Shown one piece after another: positions 25,285 to 33,900 of a stretch of DNA of 64,000 nt. The DNA comes from Catalinimonas alkaloidigena. Lineage in GTDB: Bacteria; Bacteroidota; Bacteroidia; Cytophagales; Cyclobacteriaceae. Below the pieces are notes generated by a model. The model worked only from the letters and a program-made list of their open reading frames with translations. It had not been told where the DNA came from and searched no databases. Each line of letters starts with the position of its first letter. The stretch's first letter is position 1. Both the position numbers and the translations under genes were made by a program. The stretch is from the NCBI RefSeq assembly GCF_029504655.1, contig NZ_JAQFIL010000001.1, positions 4,283,001 to 4,347,000 of the forward strand, given 5' to 3'.

Positions 25285-25534
25285 ATGCTTCGCTAACTTT
25301 TGTGGCTTAAAATTTATTAAGGATTATATTAAGTACGAATAAAGTAGAATTTAAGCAAAAGACGAATTTTCATGCTTCTTCTTTGTGCATTTATGATGCA
25401 AGTTATAAGATTTTCTTAAAAAAAATTTAGCAATTCCAGAATATACTTACTTTCATAATTTATAATTATACACATTATTTGTATTACTAATTATATATAT
25501 CTGCACCAGAGTACAGAATTAAAGTAATAGTAGC

Positions 25535-25560
25535 AAAAAAAAAGCACCTTATAGGGTGCT
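25535..25560 (-). terminator. Rho-independent terminator after the HtrA-type protease gene
   Basis: On the minus strand AAGCACC and GGTGCTT form a stem around a 5-6 base loop and are followed by a run of T, about 26 bases beyond the protease stop. Confidence 0.88.
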
Positions 25561-25585
25561 TTCCGGGTAAGATATTCAGTGAAAT

Positions 25586-27064
25586 TTACCATCCGTAACC
25601 ATAAAAGGCATGCTCTCCATCTGGAGTAACCCCCTCAATCAGGATACCACCACTTTTATCTTTCATTACTTCATTAAGTTGCTCAGCATTCATTATTCGT
25701 TCATGGTCAATTGAGGTGATGACAAAACCTTCTTCCAAACCAGCATCAGCCCATTTTCCCTCACCTAAATCCACAATCTGAGCCCCTCCGTTGATCTCAA
25801 GCTTCTCTAGTAGGTCAGCAGGAGGGGTAATAAATAAAGAGCCTTCCATCTCTACCTCTTCCTGACGTTTAACAACTTCTGTATCACCCATTGTATTTTT
25901 AAGCGTAGCATACACTTTGCTCAATTCTCCATCCCTATAATAAGTAACTTTGACCTGATCTCCCGGGCGATTTCTTGCTACCATTTCCTGCAGCTCCGCT
26001 ACATTAGCTACTTTCTTTTCATCAATTTCCATGATCACATCTCCTGGCCTGATGCCTGCCTCTGAAGCAGCACTTTCCTCAGCCACCCCCTGTATATACA
26101 CGCCTTCTACCATCCCCAGCCCCTCTTCCTTAGCCAGACGAGCATCAACATTGACAATGGATACACCGAGTAGAGCACGCTGTACAGTACCAAACTCTAT
26201 CAGATCGTTCATCACTTTCCGCACTAATGAAACAGGTACAGCAAAGGAATAGCCTGCATAAGATCCGGTAGGTGTAGCAATCGCGGTATTGATCCCAATT
26301 AACTCTCCTCTCAAATTTACTAACGCTCCCCCACTATTTCCCTGATTGACAGCGGCATCCGTTTGAATAAATGCTTCAATCTGTCGGTTATTTCTATCAT
26401 GAAGTATATTGATATTGCGTGCCTTGGCACTTACAATACCAGCTGTAACTGTAGATGTAAGTGTACCGAATGGGTTCCCGATAGCAAGTACCCATTCTCC
26501 AATGTTCATATTATCCGAATCACCAAAGTCAACATAAGGAAGACCTTCTTCATCTACTTTAATCAGCGCAAGGTCGGTAGTGGGGTCAACTCCTATAACT
26601 TCGGCAGTGTACATCCGGTTGTCATCTAAAGTAACTTCTACTTTATCCGCATCCTCAATAACGTGGTTATTGGTCACTATATATCCATCCTGAGAAATGA
26701 TTACGCCTGATCCTGAGGAACGAGACGGACCTCTTCTTTCTCTACGTTCGCGGTCACCAAAATAATCCTGATAAAGCTCTTCCAGTGGGTTAGAAAAGCC
26801 AGACCCTTGTCCTGAACCATTATACGTAGAACGGATAAATACTACCCCTGGCTTTACTCTCTCCGCAGCATATACGAAGTTTATGCCATCTGGCACAGCA
26901 AAAAGAGTATCCGAAAGGTATTTAGAAAGCTGTACATTCCTTTCATTCTGTAATGAAGCCGTTTGAGCGGTGTCATCATCAAAATACTGTACTAGACCTA
27001 CAGCTACTCCTCCTCCGAGTAATGCTGCCAATATGATACCTAAAAAAAACTGTGTCTTATTCAT
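25586..27064 (-). CDS. htrA: HtrA/Do-family periplasmic serine protease (DegQ-like)
   Basis: The start is ATG 27064 (MNKTQFFLGIILAALLGGGV); a TTG 15 bases earlier is in frame but less likely. The 492-residue protein has an N-terminal membrane anchor or signal segment and a trypsin-like domain with catalytic His134 (VTNNHVIED), Asp164 (TTDLALIKV) and Ser244 (NQGNSGGALVN). PDZ1 contains GIRPGDVIMEIDEKKV, and PDZ2 is shorter and diverged (GLEEGFVITSIDHERI). It acts in the envelope as chaperone and protease on misfolded proteins. An insert between the anchor and the protease is rich in Arg/Glu (GDRERRERRGPSR), a typical L1-loop region. It is transcribed alone. Confidence 0.93.
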   Translation of the reverse strand: MNKTQFFLGIILAALLGGGVAVGLVQYFDDDTAQTASLQNERNVQLSKYLSDTLFAVPDGINFVYAAERVKPGVVFIRSTYNGSGQGSGFSNPLEELYQDYFGDRERRERRGPSRSSGSGVIISQDGYIVTNNHVIEDADKVEVTLDDNRMYTAEVIGVDPTTDLALIKVDEEGLPYVDFGDSDNMNIGEWVLAIGNPFGTLTSTVTAGIVSAKARNINILHDRNNRQIEAFIQTDAAVNQGNSGGALVNLRGELIGINTAIATPTGSYAGYSFAVPVSLVRKVMNDLIEFGTVQRALLGVSIVNVDARLAKEEGLGMVEGVYIQGVAEESAASEAGIRPGDVIMEIDEKKVANVAELQEMVARNRPGDQVKVTYYRDGELSKVYATLKNTMGDTEVVKRQEEVEMEGSLFITPPADLLEKLEINGGAQIVDLGEGKWADAGLEEGFVITSIDHERIMNAEQLNEVMKDKSGGILIEGVTPDGEHAFYGYGW

Positions 27065-27290
27065 GGTGGGGCTTATCAATAGTCAAAATAATTCGTATTA
27101 CAACATGTAAATTATAACGTGATCTCAGAAGATGTGTTATCAGCAGAGTGAAAATAATACGTCTGTCGCGAATCAACCGTTTATCTGTTAATATAAAAAA
27201 GCAATGCTATAATTGTTGTAAACGGAAAACATTTTTTTCCTTTTTCGTAAGTATTATCATAAGAATAATGTAAAAAAATTTCCCTTAGAG

Positions 27291-27321
27291 TTGCATAATA
27301 ATTTAGTCCATACTAATATTG
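27291..27321 (+). promoter_or_regulatory. Candidate promoter of tRNA-Asn
   Basis: TTG at 27291 and TAATATTG at 27314 are separated by 20 bases, close to the Bacteroidota pattern TTTG and TAnnTTTG. The 22-base distance from the -7 box to the tRNA fits a short 5' leader. One mismatch in each box keeps this tentative. Confidence 0.35.
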
Positions 27322-27342
27322 CAATCCCATTGAGGAAAACAC

Positions 27343-27416
27343 TCCTCCTTAGCTCAGTTGGTTAGAGCGGCTGACTGTTAATCAGTAGGTCCTTGGTTCG
27401 AGCCCAAGAGGAGGAG
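27343..27416 (+). tRNA. trnN: tRNA-Asn (GUU)
   Basis: The 74-base cloverleaf is complete. The acceptor stem is TCCTCCT/AGGAGGA, the D arm GCTCAGTTGGTTAGAGC, the anticodon arm GCTGA-CTGTTAA-TCAGT with anticodon GTT, and the T arm CTTGG-TTCGAGC-CCAAG. The discriminator is G. CCA is not encoded. It is followed by a terminator and, 92 bases further, by an inserted IS. Confidence 0.97.
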
Positions 27417-27440
27417 CAAATATTTTAAACATTGAAAATC

Positions 27441-27475
27441 AAGCACTTACCATATCAGTAAGTGCTTTTTTTTAT
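27441..27475 (+). terminator. Rho-independent terminator after tRNA-Asn
   Basis: A perfect 10-base stem AAGCACTTAC/GTAAGTGCTT with a 7-base loop is followed by eight T. Confidence 0.92.
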
Positions 27476-27507
27476 TTGCTTCGCTTATAAGCTTTTGTAC
27501 TTCATGA

Positions 27508-27515
27508 ATCAAAAG
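27508..27515. repeat. 8-base target-site duplication (left) of the ISAon1-type element
   Basis: ATCAAAAG is repeated exactly at 28949-28956. Eight bases is the expected length for ISL3-family insertions. Confidence 0.88.
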
Positions 27516-27578
27516 GGATCAAGCTTAAAAGTTGTGGGGTAAGTTGTTAGGGTATAATTTAGCCGTCAAAAAGAATCA

Positions 27579-27941
27579 TTGGATAAAGCTATCATTTCTT
27601 TGTTTCTACCGGATGGGATGCTTGACTATTTTGAAGTTACTTCAGTAGAAAAGACAGAAGAGAGCTACACTATTAGTTTAGCAGAGAAGAACCAGCATCC
27701 GGAGGAATATGCAGGTGAGAACCTCATCTCCAAAGGCTATTTTGCAGAAATTACTGTAAAAGATTTTCCCATACGCGGTAAAGCCTGCTATCTGAAAGTA
27801 AAACGCAGAAGGTGGTGGAATGAAGATACAGGAAAGGTAGTTTTTAGAAACTGGGAATTGGTGGCTCAGGGCACGCGAATGACTATGGAATTCGCGTCTT
27901 TTTTAAAAGCATTGCATCGATACCACACCGGTAAGCTGTAA
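27579..27941 (+). CDS. ISAon1 family N-terminal region protein
   Basis: This 120-residue protein probably starts at TTG 27579, since no ATG fits and a TAA lies in frame at 27555. It contains YFEVTSVEKTEESYTISLAE and KVKRRRWWNEDTGKVVFRNW, the zinc-free DNA-binding text typical of the first open frame of ISAon1/ISL3-type elements in Bacteroidota. It ends YHTGKL, overlapping the beginning of the transposase frame by 35 bases. In this group the two products are thought to be joined by ribosomal frameshifting or to act together in binding the element's ends. Confidence 0.85.
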   Translation: MDKAIISLFLPDGMLDYFEVTSVEKTEESYTISLAEKNQHPEEYAGENLISKGYFAEITVKDFPIRGKACYLKVKRRRWWNEDTGKVVFRNWELVAQGTRMTMEFASFLKALHRYHTGKL

Positions 27942-28916
27942 AAGCTTAGGCAACTACTTCCATATAAACGGCAAGTTATTAGAAGAGCAATATGCTGCTC
28001 ATTTGAGTGACTACAGGCATTGGGATCAGTTAGAGCATGCCGAGGATTATGTTGTTTTTCCTGAGAATGTTGGTGAATATATCACTATTGATGAAACAGC
28101 AGTTTCACAGGGTGAACTTTACACAGTGATCACCAACAAAGCGGCCAGGGGGAATAAAGGCTGCCTTATTGCAATGATCAAGGGTACTAACAGTGAACGA
28201 GTAAAGTCTATCCTGCTTAGAAAGATCCCATTAGAAAAAAGGAGGCTGGTCAAAGAAGTCACCTTAGACATGGCGGCCATTCCATGGGGGCCAGTATGGA
28301 ACAGATCGTGACTAAGACATTTACCAAAGCTGTTTTAGTCACCGATCGTTTTCATGTGCAAAAACTGGCTTATGAAGCAGTTCAGGAAATGAGGATAGCT
28401 TATCGCTGGGAAGCTATTGAGCAAGAGAACCAAGAAATGGAATTGAGCAAAGAAGTAGGCAGAACCTTCGTTGCCAACAGGTTAGAAAATGGTGATACTC
28501 CTAAACAACTACTGGTCAGGAGCAGGTACCTGCTCTTCAAGGACAAAAGCAAATGGACGTCTTCCCAAGTCCACAGGGCAGAAATCCTGTTCAAACTCTA
28601 TCCACAGCTTGAGCAAGCTTATGAATTAGCTCAAAAGCTAGGACATATATACCAAAACACTAAAGAGAAAGGTGTCGCTTTCACCAGACTGGCCAGATGG
28701 TATGATCAGGTAGAAAAAGCTGGCTTTAAATCTTTCAATACAGTCTCTAGAACCATTCAGCAACACTATAAAACTATCTTAAACTTCTTTGATAGAAGAA
28801 GTACTAATGCTGCTGCTGAATCTTTCAATGCCAAAATCAAAGCTTTCAGGTCACAGTTCAGAGGGGTGAGAAACATTAGCTTCTTCCTCTACAGACTTTC
28901 CAAAATCTATGCTTAG
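27907..28916 (+). pseudogene. ISAon1 family (ISL3-type) transposase, frameshifted
   Basis: The frame opens at 27907 and reads GNYFHINGKLLEEQYAAH, then ITIDETAVSQGELYTVITNK with the first catalytic aspartate (IDE). At VTLDMAA it reaches an extra 14 bases at about 28279-28292. Skipping these restores DMAASMEQIV and continues VTDRFHVQKLAYEA (second catalytic aspartate, TDRFHV). It ends NAAAESFNAKIKAFRSQFRG with the catalytic glutamate. Without skipping, the first part stops at 28311. The catalytic residues are all present but on two frames, so the enzyme is inactive as sequenced. A sequencing error is unlikely to add 14 bases. Confidence 0.88.
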
Positions 28917-28948
28917 TACTACTGTCCCCCAGATTTGTTGCTTGATCC

Positions 28949-28956
28949 ATCAAAAG
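28949..28956. repeat. 8-base target-site duplication (right) of the ISAon1-type element
   Basis: This is the exact second copy of ATCAAAAG, directly outside the right inverted repeat. Confidence 0.88.
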
Positions 28957-29443
28957 GTAATGGGTTTACTGATATCCTTTTTGAAAAGATCGTAAATACC
29001 AAAGATCTGCCCATAAGGTCTTATGCCTTATTGGTTCTAGCTTGCCATGTAAGTCAAAAATGCATTCGCATCACTTAGCTGCTCATTTACCAATACGTAA
29101 CGGAAATCGATTCATCACCTTGGAGAAAAATGATGTAACTACTGCTCACCTTATCAATCCAGTAATAGATTGGCTGTTTACAACCATAATCAGCAAGCAT
29201 CATTTGAGTTTATTGTATTAGTATAAGTTTCGTTACTAGTGACTATCAGCGTCTGAGCAGATTGGTAAAAATCCCGTGCTTATTTTAACTTTTTGACTCT
29301 TGTGTTTCTCCTTATCGCAACACTATTATTAAAGCTTTATCCACTCGAGACTGAATCCAAAATTTATTTTGTCTCGAAATGTGACTTGTTGACATATCTA
29401 TAGTCATAATGGTATACCTATTAAAATTGAGATATAAATAATC
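28957..29443. other. Intergenic region with possible gene fragments
   Basis: No complete gene is seen. Joining the flanks without the insertion gives an open frame of about 48 codons on the plus strand (text such as TDILFEKIVNTKDLPIRSYA) with no clear start. Another open stretch near 29095-29180 reads FITLEKNDVTTAHLINP. Both could be pieces of one decayed gene interrupted by the insertion, but I cannot name it. The end should hold the promoter of the next gene. Confidence 0.45.
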
Positions 29444-30214
29444 ATGAAAGCCAGAAAAGTATTGCTAGTTGGTATGATGATATTCATCAATACCTTATTA
29501 GTGTATGGACAGGATTACCGTCCCGTAGAAAAACAAGTCCAACTGGATAAACAAATTGTGAATGCTTGGGTGGTTCAGATAGATGAACCCATGGAGCCCT
29601 TCAAGAAAAGTTACTCCAAGTATGCTAAACAGCAGTTAAATGTAAAAGTTAAAAAGTCTGGCAAGCACATAATGGCTGCTAAAGAAGTCACTATACCTCG
29701 TTTTTCCCAACAGCAGGGTGACCTAAAAGCCAAATTCTTTACTATTGGCGGTGAAACTACTTTAGCTATTGTTTTTTTGGCAGATAATGATACGCCACTC
29801 AATAGTGTGGACAATCCTATAGAAATGTACAACCTGCGCAACTATACCAAAGACTTTGTAAAATACTATAAGACAAATCACTTTCAAGAACTGATAGCTG
29901 TTGATAAAAGAAACAAAGATAAGTTGGTGGCTGCCTTGAAAAAAGATAAAAAAGAATACAAAAACCTTAGCAAACGTATCCCTAAAGTTGAAGCGTTAAT
30001 CTTATCTGAAAAGACCAAGGAGACTAAAAAAGTTACGCTGAAGAACGAAAATATAGATAACCGTTCACGTATCCTGGCACTGGATAAAACTATTAAAAAC
30101 TTAGAAAATGAAATTGTCAGCATAAATGAGAATATCGAGAAAAACAGCTTGGCAATCAGTAATCTGGAAAAACAGTTTGCTGCTATGGAAAACCCTCTGG
30201 CTACTCAGAAATGA
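29444..30214 (+). CDS. Secreted or periplasmic protein of unknown function with C-terminal coiled coil
   Basis: This 256-residue protein has an N-terminal signal peptide (MKARKVLLVGMMIFINTLLVYGQ, cleavage after about residue 22). The middle (residues 30-125) has mixed beta text including KSGKHIMAAKEVTIPRFSQQ. The last 80 residues form a likely coiled coil (RSRILALDKTIKNLENEIVS). I recognise no family. The gene stands between an insertion-sequence-scarred spacer and the DUF4494 gene. It could be an envelope stress or adhesion component, but nothing in the sequence decides this. Confidence 0.72.
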   Translation: MKARKVLLVGMMIFINTLLVYGQDYRPVEKQVQLDKQIVNAWVVQIDEPMEPFKKSYSKYAKQQLNVKVKKSGKHIMAAKEVTIPRFSQQQGDLKAKFFTIGGETTLAIVFLADNDTPLNSVDNPIEMYNLRNYTKDFVKYYKTNHFQELIAVDKRNKDKLVAALKKDKKEYKNLSKRIPKVEALILSEKTKETKKVTLKNENIDNRSRILALDKTIKNLENEIVSINENIEKNSLAISNLEKQFAAMENPLATQK

Positions 30215-30480
30215 AATTTCCCCGCTATCAATACAATGTTCCTGTCGTCTGGCCTGATACTTTTTATGTTTGGCTAATCACGCTTGACCGCATGTGAATT
30301 AAAAGAAGTGGAATTATCTGAATATCAGATAATTTCCTAACTGCAGCTAAAGCTTATCTGGGCTTCAACAACAGCCAATGTTCATTTTACTATTCTTGAA
30401 AAGTATCAGATTTCATTAGCCTGTTTTGACGAATCGCTTTACCTTTGCCGACCATTGTAAAACTTAAAAAGGAGTATGGC

Positions 30481-30984
30481 ATGAAAACATGGTTTGTTTG
30501 TAAAGTAAAGTATCAAAAGCAGGATGAAAAGGGCAAAGTCAAAAATGTGGCCGAGCAGTATCTGGTAGATGCCGTTTCGTTTACAGAGGCAGAGACCCGC
30601 ATTTATGAGAAGATGGGCGAATTGATAGAAGGTGATTTTTATGTATCAAACATTAGCAAGAGTAACTTTACAGATGTCTTTCACTATGAAGATGCTGAAA
30701 CCTGGCATAAGTGTAAAATGACTTATACGCTGGAAGTAGAAGGCTCGGGAAAGGAGAAAAAAGTAACTAACTATATTCTACTGACCGCTCCTGATGTCAA
30801 AACTGCATATGACAGGGTCTATGAAAGCCTGAAAGGTATGTTGGTTGACTTTAGAGTACCTGAAATTGGTGAAAGCCCGATCCTGGAAGTATTCCCTTAT
30901 GAAAGTAATGTAGAAGAGAAATGGCAGGAAGCGCCAGACAATTTTGAACCGATTACTACTGAAGAGGGCGATCGTCAGGTATAG
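30481..30984 (+). CDS. DUF4494 domain-containing protein
   Basis: The start is ATG 30481 with AAGGAG nine bases upstream; the frame also extends to a TTG at 30445, which is less likely. The 167-residue cytoplasmic protein begins MKTWFVCKVKYQKQ and has two related halves (VDAVSFTEAETRIYEKMGE; ILLTAPDVKTAYDRVYESLK), suggesting an internal duplication. DUF4494 proteins are small, widespread in Bacteroidota and of unknown function. A TACCTTTG box lies at 30440-30447 and may be its promoter. The 3' end is only 9 bases from the convergent subtilase gene. Confidence 0.85.
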   Translation: MKTWFVCKVKYQKQDEKGKVKNVAEQYLVDAVSFTEAETRIYEKMGELIEGDFYVSNISKSNFTDVFHYEDAETWHKCKMTYTLEVEGSGKEKKVTNYILLTAPDVKTAYDRVYESLKGMLVDFRVPEIGESPILEVFPYESNVEEKWQEAPDNFEPITTEEGDRQV

Positions 30985-30993
30985 GGTGAATTG

Positions 30994-33900
30994 TTAAAGC
31001 CCATTTTGTATCATTAGTTTTCGTATAAAGCGCTTATCGGCACTTCTAAGTTCTATAAAATATAGGCCGTTGGGTAGCTGTTGCTGGCTCAATTCATGTA
31101 AATTGACTTCCAGCGGAGAACGAGAATATTTCAGTTTTTCCTCACATAATGCTTTGCCTTGTCTGTCGTACAGGTGAAGCATTATTTCTTTGTTATACCA
31201 GAGTACATTTGACAACCAAAAAATGCCACCCGTAGGATTTGGGTAGATACGAAGATTAACATCTTCCGGATTACCCTCAGTAGAAGTCACATTGATCACA
31301 GTGAGTAATTTGCTGATGATATTAGAGCAACCCTCACTGTTTCGGGCAATAAGCCTGATCTGGTAAACACCCATAGAATCGTATTGCTGACTCACTCGCT
31401 CTCCCCTGTTTATCAATTGGCCATCCCCCAGGTCCCAGGTCCAGCTGATGTTGGTTGCCTCTTCTTTCAGGGCTATCCCTTGAAATACCACCTCACGTCC
31501 TTCAGATAGGTAAACTGTATCAGATGAGATATTGAAGTCTGCAAACTTGTTAATAATCACTTGAATGGGACTTACCTCACTTTCTTTTAAACTATCTATA
31601 TTGGTAATGTAGTATGTCTTATCCATATTGAGCTCACCTACGTTCAGGCTTTTGCCCTTGTGGATAGGCTCCTGCAGCGAGGAATCCTCATAAAAATAAA
31701 ATACTTCTCCATTAGATGGACTTAGGTTTACTGATTCTCCACTGCAAACCTGTTGAACTTTGAGTTGGGGTTTAGGGCTCTTTTTCAACACCAGCTGCTT
31801 ACTCACCTTATGCTCACAGGTAGTTTCATCTTCAGCGGTATAAGTAAGCGATACATAAATATTTTCTTCATTTTCATGCTCAGCTGAATAATCATAAATC
31901 AGCGTATCAGATGTACCTACGACTACACCATTTATCTCCCAAATAAGGTCAGTCAATTCGGTAGCGTCAACATCGTTTGGCCAAAATTTGAGTAAGTATT
32001 TGCTTGCCTTGGAGAGAGAAAGACTGTGTTTGATATCTACTTTTGGTTGAATTACCCTGATATTGACTGGCACAGCCGTACTGGGATAACTTGAGGCATT
32101 ATTAACGATATAGTATACTGAATCGTTAATCAAGGGGTCAGTGGTAAAACTGTCTCCACTATAAAGTAAATGATCAAGTAACTTATCTCGATATACTTTC
32201 AGTTGATCTGTATTGCTGGCAGAAATACTGGCTGGCGAGCCATAGCAAATTACCTGATCTTCAACTATCGGTTTGGGCACCCGCCTTACCACGGTAAGCG
32301 TTTTCAGCTTGATACTTTCACAACCTGCACTGCTCAGCACACGCAAACTAATATCGTACTCTCCTTCTTCCTGATACTGCACTGAAGGGTGCTGTTTACT
32401 GCTTTCAAACCCATTACCAAAATTCCAATGCCATGAAACCGCATCTGTACTGGTATCTTCCCATCTCAGGGTAGCCAGGTTTTCACTGTTTAAGAAAAGC
32501 GTATCTTGCTCGTATGTTCCCAGGTTCACTGACTTAAGACGAAATGAAGCCTGGGGCTGTAATATTTTGATCTGAACCTGACTGATAGGACTTTCGTATC
32601 CTTCATCAATTTTCGCCAGATATATAGATGTATCTCCAGCAAGCACAGATGTTGTAAAGCTGCTGTCTTCTGTCAGTAGTACAGTACCCAGCGCATCTTT
32701 ATAAAAACGATAAAGGCCACTGTCTGAGGGTTGAACAACGACAGTACTGTCTACACATGCATAGATAGTCTCACTTACAGCAGGATTATTTCTGTAATCA
32801 ATGTATTGCGCTTGCGCTGCCTGCGTTAATTCCTGTAATTCTGCCAAACTTGATGCAGAGAGTAAAGCAAAAGCTACGTATTGATGTTGGGTAGGTGGTA
32901 ATGTATCCAGTTCCGCACCCACCATATGTGCTACATCATTTCCACTGCCATTTACCCCTGCTTCAGCTTTACTTATCCCCTGTGAAATCCAGGAGTAACG
33001 CACAGAATCAGAAAATGGACCTTCCAGATCTGCCACATTATTGTTTGCATTAAGCTTATCAATGGCTCGGTAGATGGGTGACTGACCGCTTAACAATGCT
33101 ATCCCGCTATAAGTATTATCATCATACACATAACCTAATAAACTTGACATATCCCAGCTGGCCTTATTTTGCGAAGCATTTCCAATATCCCAGTCAGCAA
33201 ACATCGCACTCATCAGATTGAATAGTGAATCTGGGCCACCGTTGATCATTCTGTATTCCGAGATAAGATACTTTTGTCCATCACCAGAAGTATTCGTAAG
33301 CCACCGTTGCTCTACGCTAAGATTGATAGGATTTTCAGCCCCTTGATCATTAAATACTGAGCTGAGTACAATATCAGCTTCAGAAGAATGGTCAAAGCGT
33401 ATGTTTTCTGTCTTTTCAAAATCCTGGCTGTATGAAACATCGGTAAAATCCTGAATAGTATTGTCCGACAGGCTATCATTTGAAGTGCCAATCATCAGAC
33501 CAATGTGTTTTGCCAGTGTATCTCCCTGATAAACAAAACCATGGTTTGAGATACCTTTTCCTATATCGCCATTACTCCCAATGGAAAGTCTGATCTTCCC
33601 ATTATCTAATAATGGCTCATCGGAGGAAGATACGATATAAAAATACTGATAGTCTGTGTACCCATCATCTTCAAAAACCAGGCGAAAATAGATTTGCTCA
33701 TTACCAGGTAAGTCTTCGTGCAGATAGAGGCTGAATGCATTTTCCCCGCTTTGGATGCTCCCCGAGTGGATGCTCCCCGAGTGGATGCTCCCCGAGTGGA
33801 CACTCTCTAGTGTATCTAATGTTCCGATAGTAAATACAGAGTCCAGCATGCTTACATATGCTGAAGGTGACGTAAGTGTCACCTTTGCATCCGCGGATGT

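Larger units (their letters stand above)
27516..28948 (+). mobile_element. ISAon1-type (ISL3 family) insertion sequence, 1433 bases
   Basis: The terminal inverted repeats begin GGATCAAGC at both ends, with partial continuation (left TTAAAAGTTGTGGGG against right AACAAATCTGGGGG). They are flanked by the exact 8-base duplication ATCAAAAG. The element carries the two genes usual for ISAon1: a small N-terminal-region protein and a DDE transposase in the next frame. The transposase frame is broken, so the copy is probably immobile unless helped. Conserved ends suggest recent insertion. Confidence 0.9.

Noticed and set aside
33753..33797. CRISPR-like array
   Set aside because: The 15-base units are contiguous, have no spacers and lie in frame inside a protein gene.
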